A stretch of 64,000 nucleotides of DNA, from NCBI RefSeq assembly GCF_014237875.1, contig NZ_JACJVJ010000001.1, forward strand, positions 1,600,501-1,664,500, given 5' to 3'. Source of the DNA: Parasphingopyxis marina. GTDB lineage: Bacteria; Pseudomonadota; Alphaproteobacteria; Sphingomonadales; Sphingomonadaceae. Below, one piece after another: positions 21,178-30,475 of the stretch; position 1 is the stretch's first letter, and each line of letters starts with the position of its first letter. Under the pieces are notes generated by a model, which did not search any database, had not been told where the DNA came from, and was given only the letters and a program-made list of their open reading frames with translations. The position numbers and the translations under genes were made by a program.

Positions 21178-22752
21178 ATGAACGCTCTCGGTTTTCCCAT
21201 TCTTTCGCTGATGGTGGCGCTGCCGCTGCTGGGCGCGCTTGTCTGCCTCGTCGCGCCCGGTGCGGGCGAGGCCAAGGCGCAGACCGCGCGTTATGTGGCT
21301 CTCGGCGCAACCCTCGCCACCTTTGCGCTCGGCATCCTGCTCTGGGCCAGTTACCAGATTGGCGGGCCGCAATGGCAGTTCGTGGAGAGCTATCCGCTGT
21401 TCGGGCGTTTCGCCTGGGCGCTGGGCATAGACGGCATCGCGCTGATGCTGATCATGCTCTCGGTTTTCCTGATGCCGATCTGTATCCTGGCCAGCTGGAA
21501 AGCGATCACGACCCGCGTGCCGGAATATATGGCGGCGTTCCTGCTGATGGAATCGCTGATGATCGGCGTGTTCACGGCGCAGGACCTGTTCCTCTTCTAC
21601 ATCTTCTTCGAGGCCGGCCTCATTCCGATGTATCTGATCATCGGCATCTGGGGCGGCGCCGAACGGATCTACGCGAGCTACAAATTCTTCCTCTACACCT
21701 TGCTCGGATCGGTGCTGATGCTGATCGCGATGCTCTGGATGGCGCAGGAAGCGGGCACGACCGACATTCCGACGCTGATGGCCTATGATTTCCCGGCGAA
21801 CGCGCAGACGTGGTTGTGGCTCGCCTTCTTCGCGAGCTTCGCGGTGAAGATGCCGATGTGGCCGGTACACACCTGGCTCCCCGACGCGCATGTGCAGGCA
21901 CCGACCGCGGGTTCGGTGATCCTCGCCGGCGTGCTGCTCAAGATGGGCGGTTACGGCTTCATCCGTTTTTCGCTGCCGATGTTCCCCGAAGCGTCCGCCG
22001 ATCTCGTATGGATCGTTTTCGGCCTGTCGATGATTGCCGTCGTCTACACCTCGCTGGTCGCTTTGGTGCAACAGGACATGAAGAAGCTTATCGCCTACAG
22101 TTCCGTCGCGCATATGGCGTTCGTCACCATCGGCCTGTTCGCGTTCAACCGGCAGGGCATCGAGGGTGCGATGATCGTCATGCTCAGCCATGGCCTTGTT
22201 TCCGGCGCACTCTTCCTGTGCGTCGGCGTGATCTACGATCGGCTCCATACCCGCGAAATCGATCGCTATGGCGGGCTCTCGGACAATATGCCGCAATATG
22301 CGGTACTGTTCCTGCTCTTCACCATGGCTTCGGTCGGCTTGCCGGGAACCAGCGGCTTCGTCGGGGAATTCCTGGCGCTGGTCGGCGCTTATGAAGCTTC
22401 CAGCTGGGTCGCCTTTATCTGCACGACCGGCATCATTCTCGGCGCGGCCTATATGCTCTATCTCTACTGGCGCGTCTGCTACGGCACGCTCGACAAGGAA
22501 GACGTGAAGGCGATGCCCGATCTCTCGCTGCGCGAACTCGCGATGCTCGGGCCGATTGCTGCGATCGTCCTGTGGATGGGCGTCTATCCCGAAAGCTTCA
22601 TTGCGCCGATCCGCGACGATGTCGGGGTGTTGCTCGACCGGATCGAACGTGCCGCGCCGGCGGGCGACGCACATCTCGTTATGGGCGAACCGCCAGCCGC
22701 AGAAGACGGCGAGCACCATGCCGAACCGGCAGCCGGGGAGGGCGCCCACTAA
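21178..22752 (+). CDS. nuoM: NADH-quinone oxidoreductase subunit M
   Basis: The second antiporter-like membrane subunit, 524 aa, about 14 helices. The conserved glutamate is in FEAGLIPMYLIIGIWGG, and the lysine/proline helix in VKMPMWPVHTWLPDAHVQAP. The C-terminal 40 residues form a hydrophilic Ala/Glu/His-rich tail. Its stop overlaps the nuoN start by 1 nt. Confidence 0.97.
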   Translation: MNALGFPILSLMVALPLLGALVCLVAPGAGEAKAQTARYVALGATLATFALGILLWASYQIGGPQWQFVESYPLFGRFAWALGIDGIALMLIMLSVFLMPICILASWKAITTRVPEYMAAFLLMESLMIGVFTAQDLFLFYIFFEAGLIPMYLIIGIWGGAERIYASYKFFLYTLLGSVLMLIAMLWMAQEAGTTDIPTLMAYDFPANAQTWLWLAFFASFAVKMPMWPVHTWLPDAHVQAPTAGSVILAGVLLKMGGYGFIRFSLPMFPEASADLVWIVFGLSMIAVVYTSLVALVQQDMKKLIAYSSVAHMAFVTIGLFAFNRQGIEGAMIVMLSHGLVSGALFLCVGVIYDRLHTREIDRYGGLSDNMPQYAVLFLLFTMASVGLPGTSGFVGEFLALVGAYEASSWVAFICTTGIILGAAYMLYLYWRVCYGTLDKEDVKAMPDLSLRELAMLGPIAAIVLWMGVYPESFIAPIRDDVGVLLDRIERAAPAGDAHLVMGEPPAAEDGEHHAEPAAGEGAH

Positions 22753-24188
22753 TGTCCTATCTCGACAATCTCGTCATCGTTGCGCCCGAACTGATCCTCA
22801 CGATCACCTCGTTGCTGGCGTTGCTGCTGGCCGCATGGTCGGGCCGCAGCGGCTATGAGGCGGTTTCGGTCGTGTGCCTGTTCGGCCTGCTCGTTGCGGG
22901 GCTTTCGCTGGTGGGCGCGGCCGGCGATGGCGGGCCGGTCTTCGGCGGGCTCTATTTCGCCGATGATTTCTCTACCTTTTCCAAGGTGCTGATCTATGCC
23001 GCGGCGGCGGTTTCGATATTGATGGCGCCGCGCTTTTTCGCGAGCGACGGGCTGCGCGCCGAATATCCGATCCTGATCGTGTTTGCCGCGCTGGGCATGG
23101 GTTTCATGGTCTCGTCCGGCGATCTGATGACGCTCTATATCGGCCTCGAAATGCAGAGCCTTGCCGCCTATGTGCTGGCGAGCTTCATGCGCCAGGACAC
23201 GCGATCGGCGGAAGCCGGCCTCAAATATTTCGTGCTCGGCGCGCTGGCGAGCGGCATCCTGCTCTACGGCGTTTCGCTGCTTTACGGCTTTACCGGCACC
23301 ACCAGCTATCGCGGCATCGCCGTCGCCATGCAGGCGGGCCTTTCGACCGGCGAACTGTTCGGGCTGGTGTTCGTGCTTGCGGGCCTGGCCTTCAAGATCA
23401 GCGCCGTGCCCTTCCATATGTGGACGCCGGACGTTTACGAAGGCGCGCCGACGCCGGTCACCGCCTTCTTCGCCTCGGCGCCCAAGGTCGCCGCCGTCGC
23501 CCTGTCGATCCGCGTGGTGATCGACGCGATGGGCCCGGCGACCGGCGAATGGCAGCAGATCGTGATCTTCGTGGCGCTTGCCTCGATCGCGCTCGGTGCG
23601 GTCGCCGCGATCGGCCAGTCCAACATCAAGCGCCTGCTTGCCTACAGCTCGATCAACAATATCGGTTTCGCGCTGATCGGCCTGGCTGCCGGTACGGTCG
23701 AAGGCGTAGCCGCGACCATGTCCTATATGGCGATCTATGTCGTGATGACCCTGGGCAGCTTCCTGTGCGTGCTCCAGATGCGCGACGCGGAGGGGCGTCC
23801 GGTCGAGGATATCGAGAGCCTCGCCGGTCTGTCGAAGACGCAACCGGCGCTCGCCGCGGCCTTCGCGATCTTCATGTTCTCGCTCGCGGGCATTCCGCCG
23901 CTGCTCGGCTTTTGGGGCAAGTTCCTGGTGTTCGACGCGGCGGTTTCGGCAGGCCTCTTCCCGCTCGCCGTGATCGGCATCGCGCTCTCGGTGATCGGGG
24001 CCTATTATTATCTCCGCATCGTCAAGACGATCTATTTCGACGATTCCGCGCCGGCCTATGCTCCGGCCAATTCGATGGTCGAGAATGGGCTGATCGCGGT
24101 GGCGGCCGCAGCGGTTTCGCCGCTCGGCTATCTGCTCGTGCCGTTCCTTGCGCTGACGGCAGGCAATGCCGCGCGGGCGCTGTTCTAG
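22752..24188 (+). CDS. nuoN: NADH-quinone oxidoreductase subunit N
   Basis: The third antiporter-like membrane subunit, 478 aa, last gene of the complex I operon. The start at 22752 in a TAATG junction with nuoM gives the expected N-terminus (MSYLDNLVIVAPELILT). Conserved membrane residues are in LYIGLEMQSLAAYVLASF and in the FKISAVPFHMWTPDVYEGAP helix. birA follows immediately. Confidence 0.97.
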   Translation: MSYLDNLVIVAPELILTITSLLALLLAAWSGRSGYEAVSVVCLFGLLVAGLSLVGAAGDGGPVFGGLYFADDFSTFSKVLIYAAAAVSILMAPRFFASDGLRAEYPILIVFAALGMGFMVSSGDLMTLYIGLEMQSLAAYVLASFMRQDTRSAEAGLKYFVLGALASGILLYGVSLLYGFTGTTSYRGIAVAMQAGLSTGELFGLVFVLAGLAFKISAVPFHMWTPDVYEGAPTPVTAFFASAPKVAAVALSIRVVIDAMGPATGEWQQIVIFVALASIALGAVAAIGQSNIKRLLAYSSINNIGFALIGLAAGTVEGVAATMSYMAIYVVMTLGSFLCVLQMRDAEGRPVEDIESLAGLSKTQPALAAAFAIFMFSLAGIPPLLGFWGKFLVFDAAVSAGLFPLAVIGIALSVIGAYYYLRIVKTIYFDDSAPAYAPANSMVENGLIAVAAAAVSPLGYLLVPFLALTAGNAARALF

Positions 24189-24200
24189 GATGCATTAGTC

Positions 24201-24920
24201 CTGGGTATCCGTATCCAGACGGTCGCGGAGACCGGCTCCACCAACGACGATATGATGGCGCGTGCGCGGTCCGGCGAAGGCGAGGGACTGTGGCTGCGTG
24301 CCGAACGCCAGAATTCGGGGCGGGGACGGCAGGGGCGAAGCTGGGACTCGGTGACCGGCAACCTCTTCGCGAGCACGCTGGTGCGGCTGGGCGAAGGCGA
24401 CCCACCTCCTGCGAGCCTGGCGCTGGTCGCCTCGCTCGCGCTCTACGACGCGGTGGCCGCCTTCCTGCCCGAAGATGAGCATGTTTCGCTGCTGCTCAAA
24501 TGGCCCAACGACCTGATGCTCGAGGGCGGAAAGCTTTCCGGCATCCTGCTCGAACGCGAAGGCAATGCGGTTGTGATCGGCATCGGCGTCAACCTTGCCC
24601 GCCATCCCGAAGGGCTGGACCGGCCGGTGACCAGCCTTGCGGTCCATGGGATGCCTCCGGCGCCCGACATTTTCCTGCGCGAACTCGCCGAGCGGTTCGC
24701 CGATTGGCTTGCCAAATGGCGAGAACCGGGGCTTGGCGCGATCCGCGATCAATGGCTGTCGCGTGCCCATCCGCCGGGAAGCGCGCTGACCGTGCATGAT
24801 CCCACCGGCCGCAAGCTGGAAGGCATGTTCGACGGGATCGACGCCGATGGCGCGCTGCGTCTGCGCTTGGCGGACGGCTCCGTCCATGTCATGCATGCCG
24901 GCGATGTTTTCCTTGTCTGA
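24201..24920 (+). CDS. birA: Biotin--[acetyl-CoA-carboxylase] ligase, non-standard start
   Basis: Activates biotin with ATP and attaches it to the carboxyl carrier protein. This is the short form, about 239 aa, without a DNA-binding repressor domain. Motifs are ETGSTNDD at the N-terminus, [12 protein letters not shown] (the biotinyl-AMP loop), [10 protein letters not shown] and VIGIGVNLA. The first ATG in frame (24252) would delete ETGSTN, a conserved biotin-site motif. No ATG, GTG or TTG lies between the nuoN stop and that motif, so I place the start at CTG 24201, with AGGA 10 nt upstream. That start is inferred. coaX follows after 11 bp. Confidence 0.85.
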   Translation: MGIRIQTVAETGSTNDDMMARARSGEGEGLWLRAERQNSGRGRQGRSWDSVTGNLFASTLVRLGEGDPPPASLALVASLALYDAVAAFLPEDEHVSLLLKWPNDLMLEGGKLSGILLEREGNAVVIGIGVNLARHPEGLDRPVTSLAVHGMPPAPDIFLRELAERFADWLAKWREPGLGAIRDQWLSRAHPPGSALTVHDPTGRKLEGMFDGIDADGALRLRLADGSVHVMHAGDVFLV

Positions 24921-24931
24921 GAGTTAGGCCG

Positions 24932-25708
24932 ATGTTGCTTGCCGTCGATGCCGGAAACACCAATGTCGTCTTCGCGCTGGTCGAAGGCGACGAGATCAGG
25001 TCCCGTTGGCGCATCGCCACCGATCCGCGCCGGACGGGCGACGAATATGCGGTGTGGCTCCACAATCTGATGGCGCTTGAAGGCCTGACGCCCGCCGATG
25101 TTGATGCCGTCATTATCGGCACGGTCGTTCCGCGCACCATCCATAATCTCGAAGTGCTGGCGTCCAAATATTTCGGCGTCGAGGCGATGATCGCCGGGCA
25201 GCCTCCGGTCGAATGGCCGATGCGGCTCGATGTCGACGAGCCGAAATCGCTCGGGGCAGACCGGGCGCTCGACATGATCGCCGCCCATGCACTGTATCCC
25301 GAAGATTTGATCGTGATCGATTTCGGCACGGCGACGACCTTCGACGTCGTCGATTATGAAGGCGCGTACAAGGGCGGGATCATCGCGCCGGGGATCAACC
25401 TTTCGCTCGACGCACTGGTCAACGCCGCCGCGATGCTGCCGAGGATCGCGATCGAGGCTCCCGAGGGCGACAAGTCGGTGGTGGGTACGACGACGGAAAG
25501 CCAGATGCATATCGGCGTCTACTGGGGCTATGTGGCGATGGTCGAAGGGCTGGTGGCGCGGTTGCGGGCCGAAATCGGCCGGCCGGCCAAGGTCGTTTCC
25601 ACAGGCGGTCTTGCGGCCCTGTTCGACAAGAATACCGATGTCTTCGATGCCATCGAGCCCGATCTGACGATTCAAGGGCTGGCCATGCTCTACCAAAGGT
25701 CTAGATAG
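24932..25708 (+). CDS. coaX: Type III pantothenate kinase
   Basis: Phosphorylates pantothenate, the first step of coenzyme A synthesis. The 258 aa sequence opens with [15 protein letters not shown], the phosphate-binding motif of the ASKHA fold. Further motifs are [25 protein letters not shown] and [16 protein letters not shown]. Type III kinases need a monovalent cation and resist feedback by CoA. It lies between birA and RNase J, a common alphaproteobacterial arrangement. Confidence 0.95.
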   Translation: MLLAVDAGNTNVVFALVEGDEIRSRWRIATDPRRTGDEYAVWLHNLMALEGLTPADVDAVIIGTVVPRTIHNLEVLASKYFGVEAMIAGQPPVEWPMRLDVDEPKSLGADRALDMIAAHALYPEDLIVIDFGTATTFDVVDYEGAYKGGIIAPGINLSLDALVNAAAMLPRIAIEAPEGDKSVVGTTTESQMHIGVYWGYVAMVEGLVARLRAEIGRPAKVVSTGGLAALFDKNTDVFDAIEPDLTIQGLAMLYQRSR

Positions 25709-25714
25709 GCCCGC

Positions 25715-27352
25715 ATGAACCCCAAAAACGAACTGCTTTTCCTCGCGCTCGGCGGGTCGGGCGAGATCGGCATGAACGTCAATCTCTACGGAACCCAGGG
25801 AAAATGGGTGATGGTCGATTGCGGCATCACCTTTGGCGATGCCCATTATCCGGGCATCGAACTCGTACTCCCCGATCTCGAATTCATCGAGGACCGGGCC
25901 GAAGACCTGCTCGGCATCGTGCTGACGCACGGCCATGAGGATCATATCGGCGCGCTGGCGCATCTCGGTGCCGATCTCGGCGTGCCGATGTATGCGACGC
26001 CGTTCACCTCCGGTCTTATCGTCAAGAAGCTGGAAGAAGCCGGGTTGCTCGACGATGTCGAGCTCCATGTCATCGAGAATGAGGGATCGTTCGAACTCGG
26101 CCCGTTCGGCTTTCGCTACGTGCCGCTTGCCCATTCCATTCCGGAGGGCAACGGACTGGTTATCGATACGCCGCATGGCCGCATCTTCCATACCGGTGAC
26201 TGGAAGCTCGACGACGAACCGCAAATGGGCAAGCCGGCAACTGCCGAAGAGCTGACCGCGATCGGCGATGAGGGAATCCTCGCGCTCGTCTGCGATTCGA
26301 CCAATGTCTTCAACGACAAGGCATCGGGTAGCGAAGGCGCGGTGCGCGAAGGGCTAGGCGAAGTTATCGCCGCGGCCACCGGCCGCGTGATGGTCACGAC
26401 CTTCGCCTCGAACGCCGCCAGGCTCCAGACGCTGGGCCGCATCGCCGACGACACCGGCCGCCAGCTTTGCGTGGCGGGGCGTTCGCTCAACCGGATTATC
26501 GAGACCGCGAGGGCGACCGGCTATCTCAAGGATTTTCCCAGCACCGTCGATTTCGACGAGGCGATGAAGCTGCCGCCACGCGAGCTGATGATCATCGCGA
26601 CCGGCGGGCAGGGGGAGTCCCGCGCCGCGCTTGCGAGGGTCGCCGAGAATAATCACCCGCTGACCTTGGTCGAGGGAGACCTTGTTGTCTTCAGCTCCAA
26701 GCAGATCCCCGGCAACGAGATCGCCATCGGCCGGGTGCAGAATGCACTCGCCGAGCGCGGCATCGAAATGGTCACCGACCGCCAGGCCTTCGTCCATGTC
26801 TCCGGCCATCCCGGAAAGCCGGAACTGGCCGCGATGTATGAGTGGATCCGGCCCGAAATACTGGTGCCCGTGCACGGCGAAATCCGGCATATGGCGGAGC
26901 AGGCGCGTTTCGGCGCCGCCAAGGGCATTCCCAAGACGATCGTACAGCAAAATGGCGATGTCGTGCGGCTCGCGCCGAATGGCCCCGCCATTGTCGGCCA
27001 GGAGCGAACGGGACGGCTCGTCCTTGATGGCGATACGATCATCGCGGCGGACGGAGAGGCGATGAACGAACGTCGCCGGATCGCCCAGCGCGGGTTGATC
27101 GCGGTCGCGGTCGCTTTCGATGCCAAGGGCAAGATGCGCGGCATGCCCGCCTTTTCCATGGCCGGAGTCCCGATCGAGGAAGACCGCGAGCAGTTTATCG
27201 ACGAAGCGGTCGAGGCAGCCGCGGGCGCGGCGCGCAAGGGCGCCAAGGATGCCGAAAAGCTGCGCGAGGCGATCCGCCTTGCCGTTCGCCGCATCGCGAC
27301 CGAATGGACCGGGAAAAAGCCTGTCGTTAATGTGTCGCTGATGGAGGTCTAG
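25715..27352 (+). CDS. rnj: Ribonuclease J
   Basis: A metallo-beta-lactamase/beta-CASP ribonuclease with endo- and 5'-3' exonuclease activity, involved in RNA maturation and turnover. It is 545 aa. The metal motif HGHEDH is at residues 72-77 within THGHEDHIGAL. The beta-CASP domain follows, including VHVSGHPGKPELAAM and LVPVHGEIRHM. The C-terminal domain is shorter than in some Firmicutes. It sits 6 bp after coaX and is followed after 2 bp by a DUF1467 gene. Confidence 0.94.
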   Translation: MNPKNELLFLALGGSGEIGMNVNLYGTQGKWVMVDCGITFGDAHYPGIELVLPDLEFIEDRAEDLLGIVLTHGHEDHIGALAHLGADLGVPMYATPFTSGLIVKKLEEAGLLDDVELHVIENEGSFELGPFGFRYVPLAHSIPEGNGLVIDTPHGRIFHTGDWKLDDEPQMGKPATAEELTAIGDEGILALVCDSTNVFNDKASGSEGAVREGLGEVIAAATGRVMVTTFASNAARLQTLGRIADDTGRQLCVAGRSLNRIIETARATGYLKDFPSTVDFDEAMKLPPRELMIIATGGQGESRAALARVAENNHPLTLVEGDLVVFSSKQIPGNEIAIGRVQNALAERGIEMVTDRQAFVHVSGHPGKPELAAMYEWIRPEILVPVHGEIRHMAEQARFGAAKGIPKTIVQQNGDVVRLAPNGPAIVGQERTGRLVLDGDTIIAADGEAMNERRRIAQRGLIAVAVAFDAKGKMRGMPAFSMAGVPIEEDREQFIDEAVEAAAGAARKGAKDAEKLREAIRLAVRRIATEWTGKKPVVNVSLMEV

Positions 27353-27354
27353 CC

Positions 27355-27624
27355 GTGCAGCCGATTTCGGCGATCGCAATTTATTTCCTGTTCTGGTTCC
27401 TCAGCCTTTTCCTGGTTTTGCCTTTTGGCGTGAAGACCGACCGGGAGGCCGGTATCGAACCACAGCGCGGCCACGCCGAAAGCGCGCCGCACCGATTCTC
27501 GCCGGGCAAGGTCGTGCTGCGGACGACGATCCTCGCGGCGATCCTGTTTGCGCTATTTTATGCGAATTACGTCTTCGGCTGGATCACCACCGATACGATC
27601 GATTTCGTGAAGCTGGGCGAATAA
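27355..27624 (+). CDS. DUF1467 family membrane protein
   Basis: An 89-aa inner-membrane protein beginning with GTG. Two hydrophobic helices (about residues 4-24 and 58-78) flank a short hydrophilic loop with the family-typical LPFGVKTD segment. DUF1467 proteins are small, conserved across alphaproteobacteria and of unknown function; the location behind rnj is typical. It is convergent with the coiled-coil gene, with 12 bp between stops. Confidence 0.85.
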   Translation: MQPISAIAIYFLFWFLSLFLVLPFGVKTDREAGIEPQRGHAESAPHRFSPGKVVLRTTILAAILFALFYANYVFGWITTDTIDFVKLGE

Positions 27625-27636
27625 CCGCCCGGATCG

Positions 27637-29931
27637 CTAGCTGCGCAGGCGTTCGATCGCCTGGGCGAGCGACACGTAGAGCTTGCCGTTATCCGACGAC
27701 AGCAAGGTCACCGCGAGCGGCGAGCCGTCGCGCGTCGCGAGCACCCGGCGCAGCATTGATTCGAAATCGTGAATATAGCGGTTCACATGTTCGCGGAATT
27801 CCGAGTTGCTTTCATATTGCGCGGCAATCTCGCGCGCTTCGCCGGTGTCGAGCAACCGGACCGCGCGCCGTGAGAAAACGCCGCGATCGCCCTTCAGATA
27901 GGCCGCCCAGGCCGTATCGGTGACCTCGTTCGAGAGGATCTTGCTGACGTCGATCGCGGTCGAGTTCAGCGATTCGATCAGCAGAGTCACGCGGCGGGCG
28001 AAACCGTCCATGCTCGATGCTTCTGCTTCCGTCTGCGTTTCTTCGAGCCGCGTCTCGATCGCCGTGCTGCGTTCCTCGATCTCGGCCATCTTGGCCTCGA
28101 GTTGATCGGCGGCTTCGCGGGCCGCGGTGATCGCCCGTTCGGAGGCCGTGACGATCTCCGCCATCCGGCCCTCGATATTCTCGCCAAGCGCATCGGACAT
28201 CGCCTGGCGGGTTGCCTCGCTGAGCGCCGAAGCGCTTTGCGGGATCAGCTCGCCAAAGGCGGCGCGCGCCTTTTCGGCGGCCTGGTCGGCCGTCTCGCGT
28301 ACCTGCGCCAAGGTTTCGATCAGGCGCGGCGCCGCGCCTTCGGCAATGCTGTTCGCCTGCTCGGCCGAATTGGCCAGCGCGGTTTCGAACCCGGCGATAT
28401 CCTCGCGCATCGATGAAATCCGGTCGCCGACCTGATCGACGAAATTGGTGATGCCTTCCTTCTGGTCGTCGAGGCTCTCGCCGCTGACGACGACATAGGC
28501 GCGCGTATCGTCGGCCAGCTTCTGGAGCGTTTCGAGTTCGGGCGTAACGCTGCGGATCGCCTCTTTCAGCTGTTCGGTCCGCGATTCGGTGTCGGCAAAG
28601 GCCCGGGGCAGGGTGTCGCTCAGCGAAGAGGCGCTGAGATCGAGCGCCGCCTTCACCTCTGCCGCCCGCGCGATCAGCCGCTCGGTCGCCGCATCGTTGC
28701 CGCCGATGCTTTCGCCAAGCGCCGACATGCCCGCGCGAAGGCCATCGAGTTCCTCACCGAGCTTGCGGGCGTGGCCGGCCCCATTTTCGGAAAGGCCCGC
28801 CAGCCGCCCTTCGATGCCGGTCAGTCCCTTGTCGAGATCGCTGAGAACCGAGGCCGTTGCCCGGCGTTGTTCGCCGAGCTTCGCGTCGAACGCGGTAAGC
28901 GCATCGTTGGTCGCCGCAAGCCGCCCGTCGAGCATCGCTGCGGCTTCCTCGCTCTCGGCGGTGAAGGTCGCGCGCGCGGTTTCGATCATCGCGGAAAGCG
29001 CGGCCCCGATTTCGGCGACGACCTTCCGGGTATCCTCCACGGCATCGCTGGACCGGTTAAGCGCGGCCTCGACGGCAGCGTTTATCTCCTCGCCCTTGGT
29101 GGCGAGCTTGTTCGCGGCGATTTCGGCGACGCCTTCGATCCGGGTGAGATTGGCGGCAAGCGCCCGGGCGGCGCCGCTGGCGATATCGTTGGCTTCCTCG
29201 CCGCGCTCTTTCAGCGATTTAAGCTGGGTATCGAGGGACGCGGCCTGCTCGTGCGCGTTGATCCCGGCTTCCTTGAGGCTGCCGCTTACCGCGCGGGCCT
29301 GCTCTTCGGCGCGTGGAAGATCGGTCATGAGAATCTGGACATTGTCACGCGCGGTCTTCGCGGCACGATCCAGCAGCCCCGATTTTTCCTCGATCGTGGC
29401 GCCGGCGTTGCGCACATCCTCGCCGATCGTTCCCAGTCTGCCCGCCGCTTCCTCGCTGAGCACGAGCAGCCGGTCGGTTTCGGTCGATATGTTTTCGCGG
29501 ATTTCGGATAGCTGGGCGGAAACGATCGCCATCGCCGTGTCCAGCCGACGGGCTTCGGTCCGCATGGCTTCCGCCGTGCGGCCGAAACGGACCGCTTCGC
29601 GGCGGCTGGTGCGCTGGGTCATCAGCCAGAAAATGCCGAGGAGCGCGAGCGGAACCGACGCGATCGCAATCCAGTTGGCGATTTCGGTGAGCGTGGGATT
29701 GCGCGCAACGATGCTTGAATAGGCGGCCCAGCCGACAAATCCCGTCCAGCCCAGCGCCGCCAATACGATCAGGATGACGGGCAGCCGCTCGGCGACACCC
29801 GGCTTTTCAAGCGCGAATGCCCATTCGTCTTCGTCCAGCCATTCGGGGCGCGCGGAGGCCGTTTCGATCTGCTTTCGGGCGGCGTTTCCGCCACTTTCGA
29901 GTTCGGCAATGTCATTTGCGGCTTCGGCCAT
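27637..29931 (-). CDS. Membrane-anchored long coiled-coil protein, possibly TipN-like
   Basis: A 764-aa protein with an N-terminal cytosolic stretch, two membrane helices (about residues 50-71 and 84-105) and then over 500 residues of Ala/Glu/Arg-rich heptad sequence with no catalytic motif. A compact C-terminal region (about 665-764, including AAYLKGDRGVFSRRAVRLLD) looks folded and conserved. This architecture resembles the Caulobacter polarity factor TipN, a bacterial cell-pole marker. I infer the resemblance from layout and not from a search. It is divergent from the Hpt-like gene, about 100 bp away. Confidence 0.7.
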   Translation of the reverse strand: MAEAANDIAELESGGNAARKQIETASARPEWLDEDEWAFALEKPGVAERLPVILIVLAALGWTGFVGWAAYSSIVARNPTLTEIANWIAIASVPLALLGIFWLMTQRTSRREAVRFGRTAEAMRTEARRLDTAMAIVSAQLSEIRENISTETDRLLVLSEEAAGRLGTIGEDVRNAGATIEEKSGLLDRAAKTARDNVQILMTDLPRAEEQARAVSGSLKEAGINAHEQAASLDTQLKSLKERGEEANDIASGAARALAANLTRIEGVAEIAANKLATKGEEINAAVEAALNRSSDAVEDTRKVVAEIGAALSAMIETARATFTAESEEAAAMLDGRLAATNDALTAFDAKLGEQRRATASVLSDLDKGLTGIEGRLAGLSENGAGHARKLGEELDGLRAGMSALGESIGGNDAATERLIARAAEVKAALDLSASSLSDTLPRAFADTESRTEQLKEAIRSVTPELETLQKLADDTRAYVVVSGESLDDQKEGITNFVDQVGDRISSMREDIAGFETALANSAEQANSIAEGAAPRLIETLAQVRETADQAAEKARAAFGELIPQSASALSEATRQAMSDALGENIEGRMAEIVTASERAITAAREAADQLEAKMAEIEERSTAIETRLEETQTEAEASSMDGFARRVTLLIESLNSTAIDVSKILSNEVTDTAWAAYLKGDRGVFSRRAVRLLDTGEAREIAAQYESNSEFREHVNRYIHDFESMLRRVLATRDGSPLAVTLLSSDNGKLYVSLAQAIERLRS

Positions 29932-30030
29932 CGCAAGTCCCTCTCAATTCGCCGTGTTTACCATGTTTTACTCCGCCCGAAAGCCTTGCAAGGCAACGGA
30001 GCGTTAACGGCGATGCCCTAAAGCCACAGC

Positions 30031-30360
30031 ATGGCCTACGATCCGGGTGCATTAGACAAGACTCTCGCGGCTGCGGCGGGCGACGATCCGGCGCTTGTCG
30101 CGGAGTTGCGCCTGGCATTCTTCCGGAGTGCGCAGCGGCACGTATCCTCGCTCCACAACGCCGTGAACGACCAGCAATGGCAGGTTGCGGCCTGGCGGCT
30201 CAAGGGGCTCGCGGCGAGCTTCGGCGCGACCGACCTGATGGCGCTTGCCAGCGAGGCAGCCGAGGGCGTTCCGTTTAGCCGCGAATTGCTCGATCGAATC
30301 GACAAGGCCGTGGCCGGATTCGAAAAGAGCGGCCAATTTGGCGGCGGCGAACTCGGCTAA
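30031..30360 (+). CDS. Hpt-like protein lacking the phospho-histidine
   Basis: A 109-aa helical protein resembling a histidine phosphotransfer domain. The conserved helix reads VAAWRLKGLAASFGA. In active Hpt proteins this is AHxLKG, but the histidine position is Trp55 here (codon 30193-30195), so it cannot accept phosphate in the usual way. The LKG and following small residues are kept. It is divergent from the coiled-coil gene and upstream of genes 30476-34263 on the same strand. A role in binding rather than transfer is an inference. Confidence 0.75.
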   Translation: MAYDPGALDKTLAAAAGDDPALVAELRLAFFRSAQRHVSSLHNAVNDQQWQVAAWRLKGLAASFGATDLMALASEAAEGVPFSRELLDRIDKAVAGFEKSGQFGGGELG

Positions 30361-30475
30361 ATCGCCTTCTATCCCCTAATTTGAGAGAAAATCCCGCTTT
30401 TGAGCGGTGAACGGCTTTGCAACCCGGCGATTGCAGGCGTAACCAAAGTCCCAAAATGGGTACGGGACGCACATA

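Noticed and set aside
28589-29722. Long plus-strand open frame rich in Ser and Ala
   Set aside because: Antisense shadow of the coiled-coil gene; its composition mirrors the Ala/Glu heptads of the real gene.
29932-30030. CtrA-type binding site (TTAA-N7-TTAA) near the coiled-coil gene and Hpt-like gene
   Set aside because: Only a loose TTAC-N6-TTAC repeat and a lone GTTAAC are present, not a full consensus.
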